Source: DAISKN01 sp963716925 (GTDB taxonomy: Bacteria; Acidobacteriota; Vicinamibacteria; Marinacidobacterales; SMYC01). From it: DNA of 64,000 bases. Below are positions 37,550-46,953 of this stretch, piece after piece; the first letter of the stretch is position 1, and each line of letters begins with the position of its first letter. The translations under genes and the position numbers were made by a program. The stretch covers positions 930,001 through 994,000 of the forward strand of contig CAVQUX010000010.1 of NCBI GenBank assembly GCA_963716925.1. Reading direction: 5' to 3'. The notes under the pieces were generated by a model. It made no database searches and was not told the origin of the DNA. It saw only the letters and a list, made by a program, of their open reading frames with translations.

Positions 37550-38276
37550 TTCACCGCCAGGAAGCCTTCGTAGACTTCCCCGTTGTCCCCGATGTCGAGT
37601 TGGACGGAGCGCGGCGTGAAACCGACCCCGGACAGCAGGGAGAGCCACGTCTCCCGCGGAAAGATTCCGACGTCGTGCGCCTCGTGGATGCACCGCACCG
37701 AGCCGTCCTCGTCCCGGAGGAGGTACGCAAAGTCGGTGCGGAACCGGGTGTCGGAGGGATCGGGATCCCAGGTCCACTCGAGATATCGAAGAGACCGTTG
37801 CCCGGCGTCGTTTCCGCCGTGGTCCGTTCCGTCTCGTAGGTTTCGCGGAGGCAGTCGGGAACGAACAGGGCCCCGCCTCCGGGACGGGTATGTGCGAAGG
37901 CGGTCTCCATCGCGCGCTTCAGATCGTCCTCGCTCGTGAGGTACATCACCGCGTCGTGGACGAAGACCGCGTCGAAGAGGCGGCCGAGCCGCACGGCGCG
38001 CATGTCACCTTGGACGTGCTCGCACTCCGGGTTCAGCCGCCGGCTCACCTGCAGCATGTCGGGCGAGAGATCGACCAGGGTCATCTCGAAGCGGGCCTTG
38101 AGATGCGAGGCGTTGTTCCCGCCGCCGCTTCCGAGCTCGAGAAGGGTCCGCGGAGGAGGGGTCAACGTCTCGAAGACCGATCGATAAACCGAAGCCTCGT
38201 GCGCGTAGTCCGAAGGAGCGGTGAGGATCGGAAACCAGGGAGCGAGCTCGGTGTAGAGCCGGGGGAGCTCGGTCAT
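37546..38276 (-). CDS. Class I SAM-dependent methyltransferase (one frame break)
   Basis: About 242 residues. Blocks: LYTELAPWFPILTAPSDYAHEA, the SAM loop TLLELGSGGGNNASHLK, VDLSPDMLQVSRRLNPEC, VQGDMRAVRLGRLFDAVFVHDAVMYL and PGGGALFVPDC. A break near 37818 (extra base in ACGGCGGAAACG) shifts the frame; after correction the C-terminus reads SLRYLEWTWDPDPSDT ... GEVYEGFLAVK. The start ATG 38276 has AGGAGA upstream and overlaps the M16 stop. Its substrate is not apparent; small-molecule methyltransferases of this shape are diverse. It belongs to the leftward peptidase/two-component operon. Confidence 0.82.
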
Positions 38277-39740
38277 GGAATCTCCTTGAGGGTCAAGGGG
38301 TCGCGGAGGGGGAGGTGCGTGACCTCGCCCCCGAAGAGCTCCGTCATCTTCGCCCGGCCGCCCGCGTCTCCCGCCGCGATCTCCGTCCCACTTCCCAACG
38401 ACGAGAAAGACGATCGCCTCGGGCTTCAGGTACTTTCGCGCCACCCGAAGGACGTCGTCCGCCGTCACCGCCTGCACCTGGGAGCGCCAGTTCCTCCAGT
38501 AGTCGTGGGAGCGCCCGATGAAAGCGTCGCCTGCATAGATGCCCGCAATTTGTGCGGCGGACTCCCAACGCCGGGGGAAGGTCTCGATAAGAGACGCCTT
38601 GGCGATCGCGATCTCCTCGTCGCTCGCGGGCTCGGTCCGGATGCGCTCGATCTCCTCGAGAGCGATCTCGGTCGCGAGGGCGACGGTATCGTTCTTCGAC
38701 TGGAGCGACACGGTGAAGGTTCCGGGTCCGAGGGCGTCGAAGCCGAAGGAGGACGAAGCGTCGTAGGCGAGACCCTCGTCCGAGCGGATGCGCTTGGTGA
38801 TGCGCGACGTGAATCCGCTTCCGCCGAGAATGTGGTCCATGATCTGGAGAGCGGCGCGCTCGGGGTTCTCCCAATCGGTCCATCGCGGAACCGCGTGCCC
38901 CAGCAGGACCGTTCCCTGGGGGATGTCCTTCTCCACGTGGTAGGCCCCGGGGCGGGGCTCGTGAGTGGGTTGGGGCGGCGGCCAGGGAGCGGGCGAGCCC
39001 GCGCCGGGCCAATCCGCGAGATACGACTCGAGCTTCGACAGGATCTTCGCCGGGTCGACGTCGCCCGAGACGGTCACGATCATGTTCTCCGGCCGCCAGT
39101 ACTTCTCGTGGAACGAGACGAGGTCCCCCCGGGTGATGGCATCCAGGTGATCCTTCGTCATGCGCCGGCTGCGATAGAACGTCTCTCCCTCGAGGAGCCA
39201 GTCCCACTCCCGCGAAAGGATGTCGCCGGGATCGTCGTTCCTCTGGCGCATCGCCTCGAGGAGGTTCTCCTTCTCGACTTTGAGCCGGGCCTCGTCGAAC
39301 CGCGGCGTCCGCAGCATCTCGAAGAACAGGTCCATCGCCTCGCCGAGAACCGGGGTGATGCAGTCGAGATTCGCGCCCGCGCGCGAGTCCCCTCCGAACG
39401 CCGAGATCCCCGCGGCGAGGAACTCGACCTCCTCGTCGAACGCGCCGGGATCGAGCCGCGACGTACCCCCGGTGCGCAGAAGGCTTCCGGTGAGCCCGGC
39501 GAGGCCGACCTTGGTTTCCGGCTCGAGGTAGCTTCCCTGCCGCAGCTGGATCCGGAGGCTGACGAGAGGAAACGTCGGGTCGGGAGCGACGTAGACGAGG
39601 ATTCCGTTCGATAGCTGATGGCGGTAGCGCGCGGGATCGGGGACTTCGAATCGAAGCTCGTCGAACCGGAGCTCTTCGGGGCGCTTCGGGATCGGCTGGA
39701 CCGCTGATAGAAGAGCCGGGAGGAGCCAGAAGACGATCAC
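38273..39740 (-). CDS. M16 family peptidase, non-catalytic-type partner (one frame break)
   Basis: About 488 residues with an N-terminal hydrophobic leader (VFWLLPALLSAVQ). Two M16 lobes: YRHQLSNGILVYVAPDPTFPLVSLR, then a C-terminal lobe with IPQGTVLLGHAVPRW and DHILGGSGFTSRITKRIRSDEGLAYD, the R/Y pair that binds substrate backbone. The zinc motif HxxEH is absent: the corresponding place reads LAGLTGSLLRTGG. This is the usual division of labour in bacterial M16 pairs, with the neighbouring gene supplying zinc catalysis. A break near 38390 (extra G in GACGGAGATC) is corrected to end PLTLKEIP. GTG start at 39740 overlaps the partner's stop (GTGA). Confidence 0.88.
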
Positions 39741-41260
39741 GGTTCGGCTCCTGTCTCGCGATTGTAGAGACCCACGGTGCGCTCCTCGGGATCGAGATAG
39801 CGCCCGGCCGCCCGCTTCACGTCGTCGGCGCTCACCGCGAGCGTCGTCTCCGCCCAGTCGTTCAGGTACTCCCAGTCCCCGAGTCCGTCGTAGACCAGCA
39901 GCTGGATGAGGAGGTGGAAGCCCCCCGAGAGCTGCTGGTAGGCGCTCGCGGTGATCTGGTTCTTCACCTTCTGGAGCTCCCTTTCGGGAATGGGCTCTTC
40001 GACGATCCGGCGGACCTCCTCGAGCAGAGCCTGCTCGAGATCGGACGGAGTCGTTCCTCCCTTCGCTTCCGCGTAGAGCGAGAACGCCCCGGCGTACTTC
40101 CTCGAGTCCTGGGATGCCGCGGCGCCCGCGGCGAGGCCGCGCTCGAGAACCAGGGACTTGTAGAGCCTGCCGCTTCTTCCGTTGAGAAGCCCCGCCAGGA
40201 CCTCGAGCGCGTAGGAGTCGCGATGGCGGAAGGGAACGCTGTGGTATCGGATCTCGACCTGCGGTTGGCAGTCGCACTCCGCGACCATGCGCTTTTCCGC
40301 GCGCGGCTCCATCTCCAGGGTCACGACGTCGGGCGCCGGCTCGCGCGCGGGCAGGCGACCGAAGTACCGCTCGGCGAGAGCTCGAGCTTCGTCGAGATCG
40401 AAGTTTCCGACCAGGGCCGCGGTGAGGTTTCCCGGAGCGTAGTACGTCGCGAAGTAGTCCCGCGCCTGGGCGAGGGAGTAGGAGCGGAGATCCGACGGCC
40501 AGCCCACGACCGGCCAGCTGTAAGGATGAGACTGCCAGAACATGGCGTCGAAGACCTCGTCGAACTCGCCGGTGGGAGTGGACTCGGTCCGAAGGCGCCT
40601 CTCCTCGTGCACCACGTCTCTTTCCGAGTAGAACTCCCGGAACACGGGGGTCAGGAGCCGGTCGGACTCCATCCAGAACCAGAGCTCGAGCTTGTTCGCG
40701 GGCACGGTGATGAAGTAGACGGTTTCGTCCTCGTTGGTGAAGGCGTTCATCCCCGATGCGCCCGCCGCCGTATAGATCCGGTCGTACTCGTCCTTCACCA
40801 TGAGCTCACGCTGCTCTTCGGCGAGGGCGTCGAATCGCCTCTGGAGCTCCACCAGCTCCGGCGGACGGGCCTCATCGGCGAAAGGATCCCCGATCTCCCC
40901 CAGACGGTATCGCTCCCGCTGCCGGCGATAGATAGCACGCATCGCTTCCTGGAGCTTCTCCTGCTCTTCCACGATCCGGAGGTCGCGATCGATGTCGCGG
41001 GTGCCGATGGTGCGGCTGCCCTTGAACATCATGTGCTCGAAGAAGTGGCTCAGGCCGGTAATGCCCGGCCTCTCGTTCGCCGAGCCCACGCGCGCCACCC
41101 AGCCGGCGGAGACGGTCGCGAGCTCCGGCCGGACCACGGCGAGAAATCTCATTCCGTTCGAAAGCTCGAAGGTCTCGACGGGAACCTTCGCGACTTCGCT
41201 TCCGAAGGCGGAGCCGGCGGCGAGCAGAGCGAGAGCGAGGCCGAGCGGAGCTCTGTTCAT
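39737..41260 (-). CDS. M16 family zinc metallopeptidase, catalytic partner
   Basis: 507 residues, intact. Signal peptide MNRAPLGLALALLAAGSAFGSE. The inverted zinc motif is SHFFEHMMFKGS (His-x-x-Glu-His), and the third ligand region is SERDVVHEERRLRTE. An unusual charged insertion of about 80 residues (VEEQEKLQEAMRAIYRRQRERYRLGE and so on) separates these blocks; it is a long helical element seen in some periplasmic M16 proteins. C-terminal lobe: LAGLLNGRSGRLYKSLVLERGLA. It is first in its leftward operon and is divergent from the Asp-box protein gene across 59 bases. Probably periplasmic, degrading peptides together with its partner. Confidence 0.92.
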   Translation of the reverse strand: MNRAPLGLALALLAAGSAFGSEVAKVPVETFELSNGMRFLAVVRPELATVSAGWVARVGSANERPGITGLSHFFEHMMFKGSRTIGTRDIDRDLRIVEEQEKLQEAMRAIYRRQRERYRLGEIGDPFADEARPPELVELQRRFDALAEEQRELMVKDEYDRIYTAAGASGMNAFTNEDETVYFITVPANKLELWFWMESDRLLTPVFREFYSERDVVHEERRLRTESTPTGEFDEVFDAMFWQSHPYSWPVVGWPSDLRSYSLAQARDYFATYYAPGNLTAALVGNFDLDEARALAERYFGRLPAREPAPDVVTLEMEPRAEKRMVAECDCQPQVEIRYHSVPFRHRDSYALEVLAGLLNGRSGRLYKSLVLERGLAAGAAASQDSRKYAGAFSLYAEAKGGTTPSDLEQALLEEVRRIVEEPIPERELQKVKNQITASAYQQLSGGFHLLIQLLVYDGLGDWEYLNDWAETTLAVSADDVKRAAGRYLDPEERTVGLYNRETGAEP

Positions 41261-41319
41261 GAAGGGATTCTACTTCACGGGGTTTGTGCTAGGCTCGTTC
41301 CCGCTCACGAGGAGGAAAA
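41261..41319. promoter_or_regulatory. Compact divergent promoter region
   Basis: 59 bases separate the M16 operon (leftward) and the Asp-box protein gene (rightward). AGGAGGAAAA (41310-41319) is a strong ribosome binding site for the rightward gene. Promoters for both directions must overlap here or lie within the flanking genes; no clear -35/-10 pairs stand out. Confidence 0.4.
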
Positions 41320-44300
41320 ATGCACTCGTTTCTTCTTCTGCTCTCGATCGCGGTCGGCTCCGAGTCCCGCGGCCCCTTCGACGGTTTGAAGTTCCGCGAG
41401 ATTGGTCCGGCGAGCCCCGCGGGCCGCATCGATGACTTCGCGGTCCTCGAGTCGAGCCCCACCACGTTCTACGTCGCGACGGCGACGGGAGGGCTCTGGA
41501 AGACCACCAACAACGGCACCACGTTCGAGGTGCTGTTCGACGATCAATCGACTTCCTCGATCGGCGACGTGGCCATAGCGCCCGAAGACCCGAACCTGGT
41601 GTGGGTGGGGACGGGCGAGAACAACAACCGGCAGAGCTCCTCCTGGGGCGACGGAGTCTACAAATCGACGGATGGAGGCAAGAGCTGGCGCAACATGGGC
41701 CTCGGGACCTCGCGTCACATCGCGCGAATCGTCATCGATCCGGTCGACCTCGACGTGGTCTACGTGGCTGCACTCGGGAGCCTCTTTGGACCGGGCGGCG
41801 ACCGGGGGGTCTACAGGACCACGAACGGGGGCGAGAGCTGGGAGCGGGTGCTCCACGTGGACGACGACACCGGCGCCACCGAGCTCGTCATGGATCCGCG
41901 GAATCCGAAGGTGCTCTACGCCGCGACCTACCAGAGACGACGCGCCACCTGGGGATTCAACGGCGGCGGCGAGGGAAGCGCCATCCACAAGACCACCGAC
42001 GGGGGGAAGACCTGGTCCAGGCTGACCCAGGGTATTCCCGAGGGCCCGAAAGGGAGGATCGGACTCGACGTCTACCGGAAGAACCCGGACGTCGTCTATG
42101 CCCGGATCGAGCATCCCGACGGCGGCGGGGTCTATCGCTCGGACGATGCGGGAGCGACCTGGTCGAAGCGGTCGTCGGTGAACCCGCGCCCGATGTACTT
42201 CAGCCAGATCCGCGTCGACCCCAACGATGACCAGCGAGTCTACGTCCTCGGCGTCCAGCTCCACGTCTCCGACGACGGCGGAAAGACGTTCCGCGACGAC
42301 GGCGCCGAGAAGATCCACGTCGATTTCCACGCGATGTGGATCGATCCGGGGAACTCTCGACACATGCTCCTCGGAGGCGACGGCGGGGTCGGAATCTCCT
42401 ACGACCGGAGCGTGACCTACGACTGGCTCAACAACATGAACCTGGGGCAGTTCTACCACGTGAGCTACGACATGGGGTCGCCCTACCTCGTCTGCGGAGG
42501 TCTCCAGGACAACAACACCTGGTGCGGGCCGAGCGCGGTGAGGAGCCGGGGCGGGATCGGAAACAGCGAGTGGTTCATCATCGGCGGCGGCGATGGGTTC
42601 GTGGCTCTCGTCGATCCGAGGGATCCGCGGGTCCTCTACTCCGAGTCCCAGAACGGCCGCATGAACCGGGTGGATCGCGTGACCAACGAGAGGCAGTCGA
42701 TCCGCCCGGAGCCGGCCGAAGGCGAGCCGAAGCTCCGCTGGAACTGGGACACGCCGATGGCGCTCTCTCCCCACGACCCGAAAACGATCTTCGTCGCCGC
42801 GAACAAGCTCTTCCGATCGCGCGATCGCGGCTATGTGTGGGAGGCGGTGAGCCCCGACCTCACGACCAACGCCGACCGGGAGGAGCTCGTGCTCATGGGG
42901 GTCCACGGCAAGGACACCAAGATCGCGAAGAACGACGGCATCGCGGAGTATCCGACGCTCGTGGCCTTCGCGGAATCGGAGCTTCAGGCCGGCCTCTACT
43001 GGGCGGGCTCCGAAGACGGGTTGGTGCACGTGTCGTCGGATGGGGGCGTCAACTGGACCGAGGTCTCGAAGAACGTGCCCGGCCTTCCAAAGGGCACCTA
43101 CGTTTCGAGGCTCGTCCCCTCGCGGTTTACGAAAGACAGGGTCTACGCCACCTTCGACGGACATCGGCTGGACGACTTCCGGGCCTACGTCTACGCGAGC
43201 GAGGACCTGGGGCAGAGCTGGGTCCGCATCTCCTCGAGCCTTCCGGCGGGGGAGGTGGCGCGAACGATAACCGAGGATCTGGTGAACGCCGACGCGCTCT
43301 ATCTGGGGACCGAACGAGGTCTCTTCGCCAGCGTCGATCGCGGCCGCGAGTGGCATCGAGTGAAGGCCAACCTTCCCACGGTTCCCATCTACGAGATCAC
43401 GCTCCACCCCCGTGAGAACGACATGCTCGTCGCGACTCACGGGCGGAGCCTCTGGATCCTCGACGACCTGACGCCGTTTCAGGAGTACACGAAGGCGCTC
43501 TCCACCTCGACTCACCTTTTCCCGGTGCCCGTGGGGGTTCAGAGAAACCCCGCGGGCGACCGCATGCGCGACTTCGAAGGCGACCGTCAGTTCTTCGGCG
43601 AGAGCGCGGACTCCGGCGCGGTCCTCACCTATCGTCTGGCAGCGGACGTGAAGGAAATCTCGATCGAGATGCGGGACGGAGCGGGGAGCGTCGTTCGCGA
43701 GCTCCGGGGCGACGACCTGAAAGACAAGAACACCGCGGGGATGCACCAGGTGGCCTGGGATCTGCGGCGCGCGCCGTTGCCCAAAGTGAAGGGCCAGGAC
43801 GGCGAGGGGCAGTTCGGGCCCGGCGACCGCGGGCCGTTCGTTCTTCCGGGAAGCTACCGTGCCCGCCTGATCGTCGACGGCACCGAAGCCGCGAGCGCGG
43901 CTCTCGAGGTGCGAGGCGATCCGGAGATCACCATCAGCGACGCCGACAGGGCTCTGTACCTCGAGACCGCGGGCAAGGTGTACGACCTGAACCGGAAGGC
44001 CATCGAGGCCGCGAATACACTCGCGGATCTGGACGAGCAGCTGCAGGCGGCGAAGAAGGCCGTCGAGAAGAAGGATCTTCCCGAGGCGGCTTCCGCGGCG
44101 ATGAAAGAAGTCGAAGAGCGCGTGGTGGACCTGCGCCGCCGCCTAGGAGTGGGTCGCCGCGAGCCCGGCCCGCCGCCGGAAGACGACGTGAGGGGCGAGA
44201 TCACGCGGCTCCGGGGAAGCCTCCTCGGAGCGACGGCGGTGGCGACCGAAGCGCAGAACCGCGTCCTGCGGAAAGCCGGGACGGATCTGGCGAAGGCGGT

Positions 44301-44400
44301 CTCCGATCTGAACGAGACCCTGGGGAAAGCGGGAGAGATGCTGCGGAGTCTGGGAGAGGGCGGATTCTATCCGTCGCTTCCGAAGCCGGTCACCCCGTGA
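41320..44400 (+). CDS. Large Asp-box (BNR/sortilin-like) beta-propeller protein
   Basis: 1026 residues, intact. Short N-terminal signal-like MHSFLLLLSIAVGSES. At least seven Asp-box repeats are visible, such as YKSTDGGKSWRNMG, YRTTNGGESWERV, HKTTDGGKTWSRL, YRSDDAGATWSKR, HVSDDGGKTFRDD, HVSSDGGVNWTEV and YASEDLGQSWVRI. These form one or two beta-propellers like those of sortilin/VPS10 and xyloglucanase-type proteins. After about residue 740 an Ig-like region precedes a helical, lysine/glutamate-rich C-terminus (residues about 880-1020: DLDEQLQAAKKAVEKKDL, EVEERVVDLRRRLG). Such proteins are frequent in Acidobacteriota and are often called glycosyl hydrolases, but no catalytic residues can be assigned. 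Probably periplasmic. Confidence 0.85.
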   Translation: MHSFLLLLSIAVGSESRGPFDGLKFREIGPASPAGRIDDFAVLESSPTTFYVATATGGLWKTTNNGTTFEVLFDDQSTSSIGDVAIAPEDPNLVWVGTGENNNRQSSSWGDGVYKSTDGGKSWRNMGLGTSRHIARIVIDPVDLDVVYVAALGSLFGPGGDRGVYRTTNGGESWERVLHVDDDTGATELVMDPRNPKVLYAATYQRRRATWGFNGGGEGSAIHKTTDGGKTWSRLTQGIPEGPKGRIGLDVYRKNPDVVYARIEHPDGGGVYRSDDAGATWSKRSSVNPRPMYFSQIRVDPNDDQRVYVLGVQLHVSDDGGKTFRDDGAEKIHVDFHAMWIDPGNSRHMLLGGDGGVGISYDRSVTYDWLNNMNLGQFYHVSYDMGSPYLVCGGLQDNNTWCGPSAVRSRGGIGNSEWFIIGGGDGFVALVDPRDPRVLYSESQNGRMNRVDRVTNERQSIRPEPAEGEPKLRWNWDTPMALSPHDPKTIFVAANKLFRSRDRGYVWEAVSPDLTTNADREELVLMGVHGKDTKIAKNDGIAEYPTLVAFAESELQAGLYWAGSEDGLVHVSSDGGVNWTEVSKNVPGLPKGTYVSRLVPSRFTKDRVYATFDGHRLDDFRAYVYASEDLGQSWVRISSSLPAGEVARTITEDLVNADALYLGTERGLFASVDRGREWHRVKANLPTVPIYEITLHPRENDMLVATHGRSLWILDDLTPFQEYTKALSTSTHLFPVPVGVQRNPAGDRMRDFEGDRQFFGESADSGAVLTYRLAADVKEISIEMRDGAGSVVRELRGDDLKDKNTAGMHQVAWDLRRAPLPKVKGQDGEGQFGPGDRGPFVLPGSYRARLIVDGTEAASAALEVRGDPEITISDADRALYLETAGKVYDLNRKAIEAANTLADLDEQLQAAKKAVEKKDLPEAASAAMKEVEERVVDLRRRLGVGRREPGPPPEDDVRGEITRLRGSLLGATAVATEAQNRVLRKAGTDLAKAVSDLNETLGKAGEMLRSLGEGGFYPSLPKPVTP

Positions 44401-44458
44401 GGGCGGCGGCGGCGGGAGGCTGATGCGAATCACCGCGCGCGTCCGATAGAATCGCCCC

Positions 44459-46520
44459 GTGCCTTCTCCACAAGGCCTGGTTCTCTGTCTCGTCGTTCTT
44501 TGCGGTACGACAGCGTACGGTCTCGACGACGACGCCGACTGGCCATTGAACGGCGGCCCCGGCAACAGCCGCTACTCGCCGCTCGTCCAGATCGATCGCG
44601 GCAACGTTTCCCGCCTCGAGGTCGCTTGGATCTACGACAGCGGCGATGCGTTCAAGGGTTCGGAGATGCAGAGCAACCCGATCGTCGTCGAGGGCGTGCT
44701 CTACGCGACGACTCCCACGATGAAAGTCGTCGCCCTCGACGCCGAGACCGGGCGCGAGCTCTGGCGTTTCGATCCGAGCGGCGGCGCCTCGTCGCGGACC
44801 CGGTTCCGCCATCGCGGGGTCACCGTGCACCGGGATCGGCTCTTCGTCACCTATCGAAATCATCTATGGGCTCTGGACAGGAAGACGGGGAGGCCCATTC
44901 CCTCCTTCGGTACCGAGGGCCGGATCGACCTCCGCCAGGGGCTCGAGAGACCGGCCGAAGGGCTCAGCGTCGGCGCCAGCACGCCCGGGGTGGTATTCGA
45001 AGATCTCCTCATCCTGCCGGCGAGCGTGCCCGAAACGCTCCCCGGCACGCCCGGCCACATCCGCGCGTTCGACGTCGAAGACCGGCGAGCAGCGCTGGAG
45101 CTTCCACACCGTCCCTCAGCCGGGCGAGTTCGGTTACGACACCTGGCCGGCCGATGCCTACAAGATCGCGGGCGGCGCCAATGCCTGGGCGGGGGTGACC
45201 GTCGATCCGGCGCTCGGAATGGTGTTCGCTGCCACCGGCTCCGCGTCGTTCGATTTCTATGGCGCGAGCCGGCACGGCGACAACCTCTTCGCCGACTGCG
45301 TCCTCGCTCTCGACGCTCGCACCGGCCGGCGCATCTGGCACTTCCAGGGGATCCGGCACGACGTCTGGGACTGGGATTTCCCCGCGCCGCCGAGCCTCGT
45401 CACCGTGACGCGCAACGGGCGCACGGTCGACGCCGTCGCGCAGATCACGAAATACGGCTACGTCTACGTCTTCGAGCGCCGCACGGGAGAGCCGCTCTTT
45501 CCCATCGAGTACCGGAGAGTCCCTGCCTCCACCGTCGACGGCGAACGACTCGCGGAGACTCAGCCCTACCCGGTGAGGCCGCCGCCCTTCGCCCGGCAGG
45601 GTCTCGACGAGGAGATGCTCACGACGCGCACGCCCGAGGCGCATGCCGCGGTGGTGGAGCGCTTCCGCGGACTCGAGTCGGGGTTCTTCGCGCCCCCCTC
45701 GCTCCAGGGGACGATTGTGTTTCCCGGATTCGACGGGGGCGGAGAGTGGGGCGGCGCGGCGTTCGACCCGGAGACCGGCCTCCTCTACGTCAACTCGAAC
45801 GAGATGCCGTGGATCGTCCGGCTGATTCCCAACGACGATACCTCGCTCTACAATTCGAAGTGCGCCACCTGCCACCGCGAAAATCGAGAGGGAACGACGG
45901 TCGCCCCCACGCTCATCGACATCGGCGAGCGTCAATCGCGCGACGAGATCGCCCGGATCATCCGCGAGGGCACGGGGCGGATGCCGGCCTTCCCCGATAT
46001 GGGGACGCGCAATATCGACGATCTGACCGACTTCCTCCTCACGGGGAAGGACAAGGGTGCGGATCCCCAACGGAAGAACGACCCGGGCTGGCTGAAGTAC
46101 CGGAGCGACGGAGAGTCCATCTTCCTCGACCCCGACGGCTATCCCGCGGTCGAGCCGCCGTGGGGCACGCTCAACGCCATCGACCTGAACGAGGGCGAGA
46201 TTCGCTGGAAGATTCCCTTCGGCGAGTTTCCCGAGCTCCTGGCCCAGGGGCTCAAGGACACCGGCAGCGACAACTACGGCGGCCCGGTCGTGACCGCGAG
46301 CGGGCTTTTGTTCATCGGCGCGACCAACTTCGACAGGAAGTTCCGCGCCTACGACAAGCTCACCGGCACTTTGCTGTGGGAGACCACGCTCCCTGCGGCG
46401 GGGAATGCGACGCCCGCGATCTACCAGCTCCACGGCAAGGAATACGTGGTCATCGCCTGCGGCGGCGGCAAGAACGGTGCCCCGTCGGGAAGCAGCATCG
46501 TGGCTTTTGCGCTACCTTGA
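44459..46520 (+). CDS. PQQ-dependent quinoprotein dehydrogenase with an inserted cytochrome c domain (one frame break)
   Basis: About 687 residues. A signal peptide (LVLCLVVLCGTTAYG) precedes PQQ propeller blades: DWPLNGGPGNSRYSPLVQIDRGNV, LYATTPTMKVVALDAETGRELW, GFDGGGEWGGAAFDPETGLLYVNSNEM and AYDKLTGTLLWETTLPAAG. Inside the propeller a c-type haem module is inserted: CATCHRENREG (CxxCH) with probable axial Met in GTGRMPAFPDM. This is the architecture of membrane or periplasmic glucose/alcohol quinoproteins. A break near 45085 (extra G in GTCGAAGACC) is corrected to VKTGEQRWSFHTVPQPGE. It would oxidise a sugar or alcohol in the periplasm and pass electrons to the respiratory chain; substrate unknown. 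No PQQ biosynthesis genes are present here. Confidence 0.88.
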
Positions 46521-46566
46521 GACCAGAGCCTCGAGCCTCGGCAACGCGGTTGGATCGAGGACTACC

Positions 46567-46953
46567 ATGAGATACCTGGCCAGGATCGCGCTCGTAGCCG
46601 TGTCCGCTCTCGCCTCTTGCGAGAGTCCCGACGATACGAGAGTCGTCAGCGAGGGGGAATGGGGAGGGCGAAACGCCGACCTTCGCGTCACCTCGAGCGG
46701 AGCCACGGCCCAGCTCAAGTGCGGGGCGACGGGATTGGTGCCCGAGCCCCTGGCGCTCGACGCCGCTGGCGATTTCGATGTGCCGGGAACTTACGAGACG
46801 CCCGTGGTCCAGCTGGGCCCTCAGCCAGCCCGGTTCACGGGCTCGGTGAGCGGTTCCTCGATGGTATTCGACGTGACCGTCGGCGAATCCCACCTCGGCC
46901 CGTTCTCGCTCCGTCTCGGAGATCCGCCGGCGTTCGAGCCGTGCAACTTCTAA
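46567..46953 (+). CDS. Small predicted lipoprotein, unknown function
   Basis: 128 residues from ATG 46567, with GAGG six bases upstream. The leader MRYLARIALVAVSALASC ends in a lipobox (LASC), so Cys18 should be lipidated. The mature part is beta-rich and has two further cysteines (QLKCGATG and FEPCNF) that could form a disulfide. The VSEGEWGGRNADLRVTSSGATAQLKCG segment recurs in small acidobacterial proteins of unknown role. It follows the PQQ dehydrogenase by 46 bases and overlaps the convergent RlmKL gene end by 4 bases. Confidence 0.75.
   Translation: MRYLARIALVAVSALASCESPDDTRVVSEGEWGGRNADLRVTSSGATAQLKCGATGLVPEPLALDAAGDFDVPGTYETPVVQLGPQPARFTGSVSGSSMVFDVTVGESHLGPFSLRLGDPPAFEPCNF

Noticed and set aside
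41305..43746. An 813-codon open frame antisense to the Asp-box protein
   Set aside because: It is an antisense shadow typical of high-GC coding DNA: it has proline/arginine-rich composition and no motifs, and the plus-strand frame has clear Asp-box repeats.
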